This document shows positions 34,270-43,044 of a stretch of 64,000 nt of DNA, piece after piece (position 1 is the stretch's first letter; every line of letters begins with the position of its first letter). The stretch spans positions 56,439 to 120,438 of the forward strand of contig NZ_JAKWBE010000027.1 of the NCBI RefSeq assembly GCF_022513565.1, given 5' to 3'. Origin of the DNA: Streptomyces gilvus. Lineage in GTDB: Bacteria; Actinomycetota; Actinomycetes; Streptomycetales; Streptomycetaceae. The position numbers and the translations under genes are program-made. The notes under the pieces were generated by a model that was given only the letters and a program-made list of their open reading frames with translations, had not been told where the DNA came from and did no database searches.

Positions 34270-35577
34270 AGTCGCCTTCGCGGGAAGGTGGTTGAAGAGC
34301 AAGTTGAGCACGATAGCCGTCAGGCAGCCCGCGCTGATCCCGCTGTCCATCACCGTCTGGATCCAGTCCGGGAACTTCTCGTACACCGTCGGCACCCCGA
34401 CCGGCAGCATGCCCACCGCGACCGAGACCGCCACCACCGTGAGGTTGTGGTTGTCCTTGAAGTCCACCTGAGCCAGCGTGCGCAGACCGCTCGCGGCCAC
34501 CGTCCCGAACATCACCAGACCGGCGCCGCCGAGCACCGGCGCCGGAATCGCCGCGACCACCGCGCCCAGCTTGGGCAGCAGGCCGAGCAGCACCAGGATG
34601 CCGCCCGCCGCGGCCACCACCCAGCGGCTGCGCACCCGGGTCATACCGACGAGCCCGACGTTCTGCGCGTAGGCCGTGTACGGGAAGGTGTTGAAGACGC
34701 CGCCCAGCACGGTCGACAGACCGTCGGCCCGCAGACCGTCCGCAAGGGAGCGCGGCTCGACCGCGCGCCCGGTCATCTCGCCCACCGCGATCAGGTCACC
34801 GGTCGTCTCGGTCATCGTCACCAGCGCCACCACCAGCATCGAGACGATCGCCGAGACGTGGAACGTGGGCGCACCGAAGTGGAACGGCGTGCTGATGCCC
34901 AGCCAGTCCGCGTCGCCGACCCCGCCGAAGTCCGTGAACCCGAAGGGGATCGCCACCGCCAGGCCCACCGCGATACCGATCAGCACCGCGATCCGGCTCA
35001 GGAACGCCGGCGCGAACCGCTGCACACCCAGCACCAACAGCAGCACGAACAGGGCCAGGCCGAGGTTCTTCGGAATCCCGAAGTCCTTCGAACCGGCCCC
35101 GCCCGCCGCCCAGTTGCCCGCGACCGGCAACAGCGAGACGCCGATGATCAGGATCGCCGTGCCGGTCACCAGGGGCGGGAAGAAGCGCAGCAGCTTCCCG
35201 AAGACCGGCGCCAGCAGCACGATCGCGAGCCCCGCCACGATCACCGACCCGTAGATCGCGGGCAGTCCGCCGCCGGTCGTCCCGATCAGCACCATCGGGG
35301 AGACCGCGGCGAACGTGCAGCCCTGCATGATCGGCAGCCGCACGCCGACCCGCCAGAAGCCCACGCACTGGATGAGCGTCGCGATCCCGCACACCAGGAG
35401 GTCCGCGGTGATCAGGTAGGCCAGATCCGCGGGCGACAGCTTCATCGCCCCGCCCACGATCAACGGCACCGCCACCGCGCCCGCGTACATCGCGAGCACG
35501 TGCTGCAGTCCGAAGGCGGCCAACTGCCGTACGGGCGGGACCTCGTCGACGGGATGGACGGGCACGGTCGTGGTCAT
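34192..35577 (-). CDS. NCS2 family xanthine/uracil permease
   Basis: This 461-residue membrane transporter has about 14 hydrophobic segments with NCS2 signatures: FGLQHVLAMYAGAVAVPLIVGGA, LPIMQGCTFAAVSPM, the acidic motif TMTETTGDLIAVGEMTGR (about residues 265-285), and a following GVFNTFPYTAYAQNVGLVGMTRVRSR. It would import purine bases or uracil with protons. ATG35577 is chosen because the upstream open frame is not hydrophobic. Its C-terminal hydrophilic tail is encoded antisense to the end of the ArsR gene. Confidence 0.93.
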   Translation of the reverse strand: MTTTVPVHPVDEVPPVRQLAAFGLQHVLAMYAGAVAVPLIVGGAMKLSPADLAYLITADLLVCGIATLIQCVGFWRVGVRLPIMQGCTFAAVSPMVLIGTTGGGLPAIYGSVIVAGLAIVLLAPVFGKLLRFFPPLVTGTAILIIGVSLLPVAGNWAAGGAGSKDFGIPKNLGLALFVLLLVLGVQRFAPAFLSRIAVLIGIAVGLAVAIPFGFTDFGGVGDADWLGISTPFHFGAPTFHVSAIVSMLVVALVTMTETTGDLIAVGEMTGRAVEPRSLADGLRADGLSTVLGGVFNTFPYTAYAQNVGLVGMTRVRSRWVVAAAGGILVLLGLLPKLGAVVAAIPAPVLGGAGLVMFGTVAASGLRTLAQVDFKDNHNLTVVAVSVAVGMLPVGVPTVYEKFPDWIQTVMDSGISAGCLTAIVLNLLFNHLPAKATSVPEADGLPSGGGEQGVEESREEVV

Positions 35578-35716
35578 GGGGACTCCAGCGCGGCGGAGGG
35601 GATGGGGGGATGTGGGGAGGTGCGAACAGGACGAGACCGTAAGCGGATTGAACAGTTTGTTGATTGCCGGGGTGTTGCCGCTCTGTGTACTGCCCACCCG
35701 TCCGCGTCGGACTTCG

Positions 35717-37054
35717 CTACGTCGTGCGTGCCGCCGCCAGCAGCGAGTCCCAGTCGGCCAGTTTGACCACACCCCGTCCCAGGGATGCCCCGAGCGCGGC
35801 CTCCGCCCGCTCGATGGCCTGCCAGCCGGCCCAGGTCACCGGCTCGACGCCCGCCACGGCCAGCGCGGCCACCGGATCGTCCGGCAGGTTCTTGCGTACG
35901 AGCGCGTCGGCGTCCTCGAGCAGGGAGGTCACCGTCTCCTTGGCGTCCGGCCGGTTGGTGCCGATGACACCGGTCGGGCCGCGCTTGATCCAGCCGGCCA
36001 CGTACTCGCCCGGCACGACGACGCCCTCGCGCAGGACGCGCCCCGCGAGATGCGGGACCGTGCCGTCGGCCGGATCGAACGGCAGCCCCTCCAGCGGCAC
36101 CCCGCGATAGCCCACCGAGCGCAGCACCAACTGGGCCTCGACATCCTGGAATTCGCCGGTGCCCGTCACTCCGCCGTGCCCGTCGGGTGCCGTGCGCTCG
36201 AAACGGACCGCGCCCACGCGGCCGCTTACGGCGAGCAGTTCGACGGGCCGCAGGAAGAAGCGCAGCCGGATGCGGCGCGGGGCGTCCAGGGGCGGCACCT
36301 GGGACCAGCCGCGCAGGACCTCCACGTTGCGCCGCTGGGCCGCGGGCAGCGCGGACGGGTCGGCGCACGCCGGGTCCAGCGCCAACTCGGCGGGGTCGAC
36401 GACGACTTCGGCGCCGGGCAGTCCGCTCAGCTCGCGCAGCTCCTTGGTGGTGAAGCGGGCCTGGGAGGGGCCACGCCGGCCCACCATGTGGATGTCGGTC
36501 ACCCGGCTCGCGGCGAGCGCGCCGAGCGCGGCCTGCGGCATGTCGGTCGGGCTCAACTCGTCCGCGCCACGGGCCAGCATGCGCGCGACGTCCACCGCGA
36601 CGTTGCCCACGCCGATGACGACCGCCGACCGCGCGCCCCGCAGGAACCCGTCGTCGGCGGCGTCCGGGTGGGCGCTGTACCAGGACACGAACTGCGTCGC
36701 CGACCAGCTGCCGGGCAGGTCCTCGCCCGGAATGCCCAGATGCCGGTCGGTCGCGGCGCCCACGCAGTACACCACCGCGTGGTAGAGCTCCCGCAGCCGC
36801 GCGGTCGGCACGCCGCCCGGGCCCACCTGCACGCCGCCGAGGAACCGCACCCGCTCGTGCTCCAGGACCGTACGCAGGTTGTTCTGCAGGGACTTGATCT
36901 TCTCGTGGTCCGGCGCCACCCCGTAACGCACCAGGCCGTAGGGACAGGGGAGCCGGTCCAGGACGTCCACGAGGACGTCGGGGTCCAGCTGGGTCAGGCT
37001 CTGGGCGGTGTAGACCCCGCTGGGCCCGGAGCCGACGACGGCGACACGCAGCAC
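35717..37054 (-). CDS. Ferredoxin/adrenodoxin-type NADP+ reductase (FprA-like)
   Basis: This 445-residue flavoenzyme has an FAD-binding Rossmann start (LRVAVVGSGPSGVYTAQSL), DRLPCPYGLVRYGVAPDHEKIKSLQ, an NADP fold (SAVVIGVGNVAVDVARMLAR), the VGRRGPSQARFT region and GYVAGWIKRGPTGVIGTNRPDAKETV. It transfers electrons between NADPH and ferredoxin, for instance for cytochromes P450. GTG37054 follows a GAGGAG site at 6 bp. It is transcribed alone; the 139 bp between it and the permease hold no gene. Confidence 0.94.
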   Translation of the reverse strand: MLRVAVVGSGPSGVYTAQSLTQLDPDVLVDVLDRLPCPYGLVRYGVAPDHEKIKSLQNNLRTVLEHERVRFLGGVQVGPGGVPTARLRELYHAVVYCVGAATDRHLGIPGEDLPGSWSATQFVSWYSAHPDAADDGFLRGARSAVVIGVGNVAVDVARMLARGADELSPTDMPQAALGALAASRVTDIHMVGRRGPSQARFTTKELRELSGLPGAEVVVDPAELALDPACADPSALPAAQRRNVEVLRGWSQVPPLDAPRRIRLRFFLRPVELLAVSGRVGAVRFERTAPDGHGGVTGTGEFQDVEAQLVLRSVGYRGVPLEGLPFDPADGTVPHLAGRVLREGVVVPGEYVAGWIKRGPTGVIGTNRPDAKETVTSLLEDADALVRKNLPDDPVAALAVAGVEPVTWAGWQAIERAEAALGASLGRGVVKLADWDSLLAAARTT

Positions 37055-37157
37055 GGCGGAACTCCTCACGGCAGGAGATCGCTGACGCCCCAGCATCGCA
37101 CCGCACGCGCTCGGCTGACAGGGTGCGGGCACGCCACACCGCACCGCCTCGCGCTTC

Positions 37158-37823
37158 TCACAGCAGCGTGCGCATGCGGGTGATCTCCGTCGTCTGCTGG
37201 GCCACCACGTCGTCCGCCATCTCCTCGACGAGGAGGTTGTTGCCCTGGGCCTTCACGTCCGTGGCCATGGTGATCGCGCCCTCGTGATGGGTGATCATCA
37301 GGGTGAGGAAGAGCTGGTCGAAGGCCTTGCCCCGGGCCGCGCGCAGCTGACTCAGCTGCGCCTCGGTCGCCATGCCGGGCATGGACCCGTGCTGGTGTCC
37401 GCCGGACTTTTCCGCCTTCCCGTGCGTCGTCAACCAGCCCCGCATGGCGGCGATTTCGGGGCCCTGCGCGGCGGCGATGCGTTCCGCAAGCCGCTTCAGC
37501 GACGCCGACTCCGCGCGGTCCGGGGCGAGTTCGGTCATCTCCAGTGCCTGGCGGTGGTGCTCGATCATCATGCGGGCGTACGAGACGTCCGCGGAGTTGG
37601 GTGAGTCGTCCTCGGCGCGCTGGGCGGCCGCGTCCGCGGCGGACATGGTCCGGTTCTGCTCACCCGGACCGCCCGGCACGATCACCGAAGGCCCGCCGCC
37701 CGGCCGGGACTTGGTCTGGGATCCGGAATCACAGGCCGTCAGGGCGAGCAAGACCAGAAGAGCCAGGAGCGTCAGCGATGCCGCAGCGCCGACCCGTCTG
37801 CCTGACCTACCGAAAACCTTCAT
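37158..37823 (-). CDS. DUF305 lipoprotein
   Basis: This 221-residue lipoprotein has a lipobox ending LTAC at about residue 30. The mature part has the two DUF305 histidine motifs, SYARMMIEHHRQALEMTELA and TLMITHHEGAITMATDV, plus a GHQHGSMPGM His/Met stretch. The paired HH motifs suggest metal or ferritin-like roles; several homologues sit with copper genes. ATG37823 is preferred with AGGG upstream. It is divergent, with 97 bp between, from a secreted LVIVD-repeat protein. Confidence 0.86.
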   Translation of the reverse strand: MKVFGRSGRRVGAAASLTLLALLVLLALTACDSGSQTKSRPGGGPSVIVPGGPGEQNRTMSAADAAAQRAEDDSPNSADVSYARMMIEHHRQALEMTELAPDRAESASLKRLAERIAAAQGPEIAAMRGWLTTHGKAEKSGGHQHGSMPGMATEAQLSQLRAARGKAFDQLFLTLMITHHEGAITMATDVKAQGNNLLVEEMADDVVAQQTTEITRMRTLL

Positions 37824-37920
37824 TGCGAGTTCGTTGCCCTCTGTTGATCTGCCCATGGCAAAGACGATACTGCGGGGATGCGTGAACCGTTCCGACACGG
37901 ACGGAACAAGGGAGGAAACA

Positions 37921-39423
37921 GTGATCCTGTCCAACGCGTCCCGAACGCGGCACAGACGCCTGGGAGTCGCCGCCACCGCGGCCGGACTCCTGGCCGCACT
38001 GCTGACCGCGGGCCCGGCCGCCGCGACCCCCGACCCGGGGGACACACCGGCCACCGGCAAGGCCGTGTCCAAGACCGCACGGGAACAGGCCGCCGAGGCC
38101 ATCACCAGCGGTGAGATACCGGGCCAGGACGAGAGCGTCCACTCGGCCAACATCCAGCCCCTGACCAACATCCCCAAGGACGCCCTGCCCGGCACCAACT
38201 CCGACCTCGCCTTCCAGGGCAGGTACGCGTTCGCCGGCAACTACGACGGCTTCCGCATCTTCGACATCGGCAACCCGAAGGCACCGAAGACCGTCGCGCA
38301 GGTCCTGTGCCCCGGCTCGCAGAACGACATCTCCGTCTCGGGCGACCTGCTCTTCCTGTCCACCGACTCCTCGCGCAGCGACAGCAGTTGCAACAGCACC
38401 ACCCAGCCCGCGACCGAGAAGTCCTCCTGGGAGGGCATGAAGGTCTTCGACATCAGCGACAAGCGCAACCCCCGGTACGTGGCCGCCGTCGAGACCGCCT
38501 GCGGCTCCCACACCCACACGCTGGTGCCGCAGCGCCGTGACGTCTACGTCTACGTCTCCTCGTACTCGCCCAGCGCCGCCTACCCCGACTGCCGGCCGCC
38601 GCACGACGGCATCTCGGTCATCAAGGTCCCGCGCAGCCACCCCGAGAAGGCCGCGGTCGTCAGCTTCCCCGTCCTCTTCCCGGGCGACGGCCCCGACGGC
38701 GGCGGCAACCCGGGCGCGCCCACCAACCCGGGCGTCTCCAAGACCACCGGCTGCCACGACATCACCGTCCTGCCCTCGAAGGACCTGGCGGCGGGCGCCT
38801 GCATGGGCGACGGGATCCTGTTCTCCATCAAGGACCCCGCGCACCCCAAGGTCATCGACCAGGTCCAGGACAACGTCAACTTCGCCTTCTGGCACTCCGC
38901 GACCTTCAACCAGAAGGCGAACAAGGTGGTGTTCACCGACGAGTTGGGCGGCGGCGGAGCGGCCACCTGCAACGCGGCCGTCGGCCCGGACCGCGGTGCC
39001 GACGGCATCTACGACATCGTCGGCAAGGGCGACAAGCGCAAACTGGTCTTCCGCGGCTACTACAAGATCCCCCGCCACCAGGCCGACACCGAGAACTGCG
39101 TGGCCCACAACGGCTCGTTGATCCCGGTCAAGGGGCGGGACATCATGGTGCAGGCCTGGTACCAGGGCGGTGTCTCGGTCTGGGAGTTCACGGACTCGAC
39201 GAAGCCGAAGGAGATCGCCTACTTCGAGCGCGGCCCGCTGACCACCGACACGCTCACCGTGGGCGGCGCCTGGTCGGCGTACTACTACAACGGCCACATC
39301 TACGCGAACGACATCGCCAAGGGCCTCGACGTCCTGAAACTCACCGACCGGCGCACGGACCCGGCCCAGCGGGTACGCCTGGGTGAGCTCAACGTCCAGT
39401 CGCAGCCGGACTACTTCGACTGA
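37921..39423 (+). CDS. Secreted LVIVD-repeat protein
   Basis: This 500-residue protein has a signal peptide (cleavage near ATPDP, about residue 37). It reads as a beta-propeller with the LVIVD-type pattern FRIFDIGNPKAPKTVAQV, MKVFDISDKRNPRYVAAVETACGSHTHT, ILFSIKDPAHPKVIDQVQD and VSVWEFTDSTKPKEIAYFERG. Eight or so Cys suggest disulphides. Function is unknown; such proteins are surface or secreted. It starts at GTG37921 with GGGAGG upstream and is probably co-regulated with the divergent DUF305 lipoprotein. Its last 13 bp overlap the convergent TetR gene. Confidence 0.88.
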   Translation: MILSNASRTRHRRLGVAATAAGLLAALLTAGPAAATPDPGDTPATGKAVSKTAREQAAEAITSGEIPGQDESVHSANIQPLTNIPKDALPGTNSDLAFQGRYAFAGNYDGFRIFDIGNPKAPKTVAQVLCPGSQNDISVSGDLLFLSTDSSRSDSSCNSTTQPATEKSSWEGMKVFDISDKRNPRYVAAVETACGSHTHTLVPQRRDVYVYVSSYSPSAAYPDCRPPHDGISVIKVPRSHPEKAAVVSFPVLFPGDGPDGGGNPGAPTNPGVSKTTGCHDITVLPSKDLAAGACMGDGILFSIKDPAHPKVIDQVQDNVNFAFWHSATFNQKANKVVFTDELGGGGAATCNAAVGPDRGADGIYDIVGKGDKRKLVFRGYYKIPRHQADTENCVAHNGSLIPVKGRDIMVQAWYQGGVSVWEFTDSTKPKEIAYFERGPLTTDTLTVGGAWSAYYYNGHIYANDIAKGLDVLKLTDRRTDPAQRVRLGELNVQSQPDYFD

Positions 39424-40103
39424 GCGGGCGACGGGCCGGGCTCCTCGTCCGGCCCGTCCCCGGTGGCGAAGTAACGGGACAGATCCGACTGGTGGGTCCC
39501 GCCGGACGCTTCCCCGGTGTCCGGCGGGACGCCCATCTCCCAGTCGAGCCGATAGCGCTTGAACAGCTCGGCCCGCAGGGTGGTGATCGGCATCGGCACG
39601 TTCGGCAGGACCATCGCGTAGACGGCGCCCATCAACTGGGAGCGCAGCATCGGATAGTCCGCGTCCTCGGAGCCGTGCCGGGCGACGGTGTCACGCAGCA
39701 GCTCGGCCAGCCGCTGCTGCTCCGGGCACTGCACGAAACCCTCCGCCTGCAGCAGCCCGGCCATGTGCTGCCGCATCAGCACCGGCCGCTCCCGGGCCAG
39801 GCCCAGGATCGCGTCGATGGCCCGCGCCATCCGCTCCCGTCCGTCCTCGGTGCGCGGCTCCCGCTCCAGCCCCTCCTCCAGCGTCCGGTGCATCAGCCGG
39901 TGCACCGCGGACTGCACCAACTGCCGCTTGCCCGGGAAGTAGTACGACACCAGGCCGCGCGCCGAACCGGCACGGTCCGCGATGTCCGCGAGCGTCGTCG
40001 CCTCGTAGCCGCGCTCGGCGACCATCTCGACAGCCGCCTGCAGGAGCCGCTCCCGGGAACGTCTCCGCAACTCTTCATTGACCGAGGCGCTGCGCGGGGA
40101 CAT
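39411..40103 (-). CDS. TetR family transcriptional regulator
   Basis: This 230-residue repressor has the helix-turn-helix RLLQAAVEMVAERGYEATTLADIADRAGSARGLVSYYFPGKRQLVQ at about residues 18-62, then an all-helical ligand domain (AIDAILGLARERPVLMRQHMAGLLQ). The C-terminal 30 residues are hydrophilic. A 21-bp near-perfect palindrome 14 bp before ATG40103 overlaps the -10 region, indicating autorepression. Its other targets are not evident. Confidence 0.93.
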   Translation of the reverse strand: MSPRSASVNEELRRRSRERLLQAAVEMVAERGYEATTLADIADRAGSARGLVSYYFPGKRQLVQSAVHRLMHRTLEEGLEREPRTEDGRERMARAIDAILGLARERPVLMRQHMAGLLQAEGFVQCPEQQRLAELLRDTVARHGSEDADYPMLRSQLMGAVYAMVLPNVPMPITTLRAELFKRYRLDWEMGVPPDTGEASGGTHQSDLSRYFATGDGPDEEPGPSPAQSK

Positions 40104-40117
40104 GCTGTAACTCCTGC

Positions 40118-40142
40118 GTTGACTGGCTGCCAGCCAACTATA
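40118..40142 (-). promoter_or_regulatory. TetR autoregulatory operator with overlapping -10
   Basis: The arms GTTGaCTGGC and GCCAGcCAAC around a single T (40118-40138) form a 21-bp palindrome with one mismatch. On the minus strand TATAGT (40142-40137) is a good -10 overlapping it. Confidence 0.7.
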
Positions 40143-40344
40143 CTCAGGAGGGCCGGGCCGCCGCTTTCGCGGGCCTGGTCAGGCTGCCGTCCGTCTGGGG
40201 CGACGCGGGGGATCGTCTCAGGCGGGCGGTCTCTTCACCCGATGGTTACCTCAGGCGACTTGCCGGGGCTTTCGCACATCCGTCGCACGGCCGCCGCCCC
40301 GTCCCTAGAGTGGTCGCGAGTGTCGACCGGAGGAGCGTGCGGAG

Positions 40345-40593
40345 ATGGAACAGGACCAGCGGATCCTGGCGAGGATCACGGAGATGGTCGAGGACGAGCG
40401 CAAGCTCCGTGCGTCCCTCGCGTCCGGCGAGATCGACAGCTCCACGGAACACCAGCGGCTCGCCCAGCTCGAGGTCGAGCTCGACCGCTGCTGGGACCTG
40501 CTGCGACAGCGGCGCGCCAAGGCGGAGTTCGGGGAGAACCCCGACGACGCACAGGTGCGGCCGTCCTCGCAGGTGGAGGGCTATCTCGAGTAG
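40345..40593 (+). CDS. DUF2630 family protein
   Basis: An 82-residue acidic helical protein (ILARITEMVEDERKLRASLASGEI, EHQRLAQLEVELDRCWDLLRQRRAKAEFG, ending SQVEGYLE) matches DUF2630, a small actinobacterial family of unknown role with a predicted coiled coil. A GGAGGAG site precedes the ATG. It ends 22 bp from the convergent HAD gene. Confidence 0.88.
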   Translation: MEQDQRILARITEMVEDERKLRASLASGEIDSSTEHQRLAQLEVELDRCWDLLRQRRAKAEFGENPDDAQVRPSSQVEGYLE

Positions 40594-40615
40594 GGGGGCG
40601 TGGGCCGGCGGCCGG

Positions 40616-41305
40616 TCAGTCCACCAGGTCGAGCACCCGGCGCAGCGCGTCGGGACGCTCGTGCGCCGGCAGATGGTCGACGAAGTGCACCCGGCAGCCC
40701 AGGTCGGCGGCCCCGCCGTCCGCCTCCCGGCTGTCGCCGACCATCAGCGCCTCGTGCGGTTCGACCTCCAGTGCCTCGCAGGCGACCGCGAACAGCCGGG
40801 TGTCGGGCTTCTGGATGCCGTGCTCGTAGGACAGCACATACGCGTCCACGAACCGGTCCAAGTTGTAGGCTTCGAAGATCGGCCGCAGATCCCACCCGAT
40901 GTTGCTGACCACGCCGATCCCCAGCCCGCGCTCGCACAGCGCGTACAGCACCTCGGCGGCATCGGGATACGGCGCCCACGCCGCCGGCGTCATGTGCCGG
41001 TCGTACAGCGCGTCGTACAACGCCGGGTCCGGCAGCGGCACTTGGCGGGCCAGCCCGGTGTACGCGGCCCGGTGCGACTCGGCGCTCTCGTCCCGGACCC
41101 GCCACAGCCCGGCGAGTTCAGCGGGCAGCCGCTGCGGAGCCGCACCGCCCGGCAACGCCCCCGTCACCTCCAGCCCCTTCGCCGCCTGCACCAACTCCGC
41201 CTCCGGCATGGCGAGTGAGACCTCGTCCAGCGTGGCACGCAGCCAGGACTCGGTGGACTCGACACGGAAGAGGGTGCCGGAGAAGTCGAACAGAACAGCA
41301 AGCAT
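40616..41305 (-). CDS. HAD-family hydrolase with DFSGT motif
   Basis: This 229-residue HAD-IA protein has motif I LFDFSGTLF with nucleophile Asp7 but Ser at position 9, where phosphatases carry the acid/base Asp. Motif II is IGVVSNIG, motif III the Lys in IQKPDTRLF and motif IV MVGDSREADGGAA. The missing second Asp suggests a non-phosphatase or weak activity. It is a single-gene unit on the minus strand. Confidence 0.88.
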   Translation of the reverse strand: MLAVLFDFSGTLFRVESTESWLRATLDEVSLAMPEAELVQAAKGLEVTGALPGGAAPQRLPAELAGLWRVRDESAESHRAAYTGLARQVPLPDPALYDALYDRHMTPAAWAPYPDAAEVLYALCERGLGIGVVSNIGWDLRPIFEAYNLDRFVDAYVLSYEHGIQKPDTRLFAVACEALEVEPHEALMVGDSREADGGAADLGCRVHFVDHLPAHERPDALRRVLDLVD

Positions 41306-41371
41306 GAGTGGATCTTACGGGGCGATGACGGAACACCGTCTCGTGCGAACCCGCCAGGGGTTCCTTCACGG

Positions 41372-42049
41372 TCATGGAGCCCATCGCCGGTGTGCCAGGG
41401 CGGCCAGTACCACCAGCAGCGCGCCCAGCAGCCAGCCTCCCAGTACGTCCGACGGCCAGTGCACGCCCAGCCATACGCGGGTCAGGCCGACGCCGACCAC
41501 CGAGACGACGGCCGCCGTCAGGGCCGTACGCCACAGAGCGCGGCCCGTGCCGTGGCGGTGCAGGAGCCACACGAGGAGGCCGCAGACGACCGTGGCCGTC
41601 ATCGCGTGACCCGAGGGGAAGGCCGCGTAGTGGGCCGAGTCGACGGGGTCCGGCCACACCGGGCGCGGGCGGTCGATCGCGGCCTTGAGGGACTGCTGAA
41701 CCAGGGAACCGACCGCGACCGTGACCGCCAGCCACAGCGCCGTCCAGCGCGCCGAGCGGCGCCACACCAGCCACACCACGACGACCGCGGTGACCAGGCG
41801 CATGGTCCACGGGTCCCAGACCCAGTCCGTGAGAACGCGGAAGACGTGGGTGAGGCCGGGTTCGTCGACGGCCCAGCGGTGCGTGGTGCGGGCGATGTCG
41901 CCGTCGGCGTCGAGCAGGGGGCGCCACTCCAGCGCCACCGAGATGAGCAGGAGGGCCGAGGACAGGGCGAGGGTGACGAGGAGTGCGGCGCGCGGTGCCA
42001 CGCGGTGGGTCGGCGTGCGGGGTGGGGCGTCGACGGGCGGATGGTGCAT
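41372..42049 (-). CDS. PAP2 superfamily membrane phosphatase
   Basis: This 225-residue protein has about six membrane helices and the three PAP2 motifs: KAAIDRPRP, FPSGHAMT and TRVWLGVHWPSD. It would dephosphorylate lipid phosphates such as undecaprenyl pyrophosphate or phosphatidic acid at the outer membrane face. Length and topology are normal. Confidence 0.92.
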   Translation of the reverse strand: MHHPPVDAPPRTPTHRVAPRAALLVTLALSSALLLISVALEWRPLLDADGDIARTTHRWAVDEPGLTHVFRVLTDWVWDPWTMRLVTAVVVVWLVWRRSARWTALWLAVTVAVGSLVQQSLKAAIDRPRPVWPDPVDSAHYAAFPSGHAMTATVVCGLLVWLLHRHGTGRALWRTALTAAVVSVVGVGLTRVWLGVHWPSDVLGGWLLGALLVVLAALAHRRWAP

Positions 42050-42116
42050 AGGACGATCCTCGCCTACGGGCGGTGCCTGAAACCCGCTTGGGTGGTACAG
42101 GCTCCGCTTCTGCCCC

Positions 42117-42659
42117 TCACAGCGTGATCAGCATCGCCACCATCGCGATCCCCATCGACAGCCGGCACGCCCTCGCGACCTCCGGCCGGTCACCCCATCC
42201 CAGCGAGCCGCCCCCCGCGGCGACCGGGACGAGCCGGACACCGGAGAGCAGGACGTATCCCATGAAGTAGAGCAGCAGCACCCCGGTCACCAGCGGCACT
42301 CCGGACGGCCCTCCGTGGCCGGCGTGGTGCTGGGGCGAGGCCGCCATGACCAGTGCCATGTAGACCATGGCCGACGCGCCCACCAGATGGTGCAGATGGT
42401 GCGCGCTGGTCCGCGCCGCCCACAGCGCGCGCAGCGCCGCGGCGCCGAACACGGCCGCGTAGGCGGGCCAGGTCCAGGACGGCGGGCTGAACACCGCCGC
42501 CGGTACGGCCATCGCGGCCATGCCGAACCCCATCAGCGCCTCACCGCCCGCGGCGCGGCGCTGCTCCTCGACGGTGCTGCGCATCCGCAGCAGACAGTAG
42601 GCCCCGGTCGCCGCACACAGCGCGACCAGCAGCCAGCCGGGCGAAGCCGGTCCGTGCAC
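42117..42659 (-). CDS. DUF5134 family membrane protein
   Basis: This 180-residue protein has about five hydrophobic helices and a His-rich pattern (ARTSAHHLHHLVGASAMVYMALVMAASPQHHAGHGG) that could bind a metal in the membrane, as in DUF5134. GTG42659 is chosen because GGGAGG sits 5 bp upstream; the frame is open further but without hydrophobicity. Function is unknown. Confidence 0.82.
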   Translation of the reverse strand: MHGPASPGWLLVALCAATGAYCLLRMRSTVEEQRRAAGGEALMGFGMAAMAVPAAVFSPPSWTWPAYAAVFGAAALRALWAARTSAHHLHHLVGASAMVYMALVMAASPQHHAGHGGPSGVPLVTGVLLLYFMGYVLLSGVRLVPVAAGGGSLGWGDRPEVARACRLSMGIAMVAMLITL

Positions 42660-42766
42660 GCGCACCTCCCTGCTCGACGGTGTCGACAGTCCGTCGATGC
42701 CCGAGCCGTCCGGCGCGCACGCGAGCGCAAGGATGTACACGGGGGGCATTCGAGGGAGCACAGTGG

Positions 42767-42919
42767 GTGAGCGGCGAGCTGACCCCCGGCGAACTGGCCC
42801 GGGGGACCTTCTCGTCCGGGGCCGCCGTCACCAAGCGCCTCGAGCAGCTCACCGGGCGCGGCCTGGTCGAGCGCCGCGGCGACACCCGGGACCGCAGCCT
42901 CGGCGCGCTGCGCGCCTGA
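42767..42919 (+). pseudogene. MarR-family regulator fragment
   Basis: About 50 codons read ELTPGELARGTFSSGAAVTKRLEQLTGRGLVERRGDTRDRS, the second half of a MarR winged helix including the wing. Upstream sequence does not supply the N-terminal helices and the frame ends right after the wing, so both ends are missing. It looks like a relic, though a very short expressed peptide cannot be excluded. Confidence 0.65.
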
Positions 42920-42955
42920 GCGGCGGTACCGGAACTTTCGGTGCCCGGGCACCCG

Positions 42956-43010
42956 TTGACGCGATCGGCGTGAACTCCCTACGTTCGATGCGGCCGGTTC
43001 GGAGCATCGA
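42956..43010 (+). promoter_or_regulatory. Promoter and operator of the glycoside hydrolase gene
   Basis: TTGACG (42956-42961) and TACGTT (42980-42985) are spaced by 18 bp. A 7-bp inverted repeat, TCGATGC-N12-GCATCGA (42985-43010), covers the expected transcription start, a typical repressor position. The leader to GTG43045 would be about 50 nt. Confidence 0.55.
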
Positions 43011-43044
43011 CTGGCGTACGAGATGTCGAACGAAAGAGGATGCC

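Noticed and set aside
37372..37920. Extension of the LVIVD protein start upstream to 37372
   Set aside because: It would overlap the divergent DUF305 gene antisense and bury the signal peptide; GTG37921 has a good ribosome site.
42697..43044. Upstream extension of the glycoside hydrolase frame to 42697
   Set aside because: The extension runs through the MarR relic and the promoter; a normal ribosome site precedes GTG43045.
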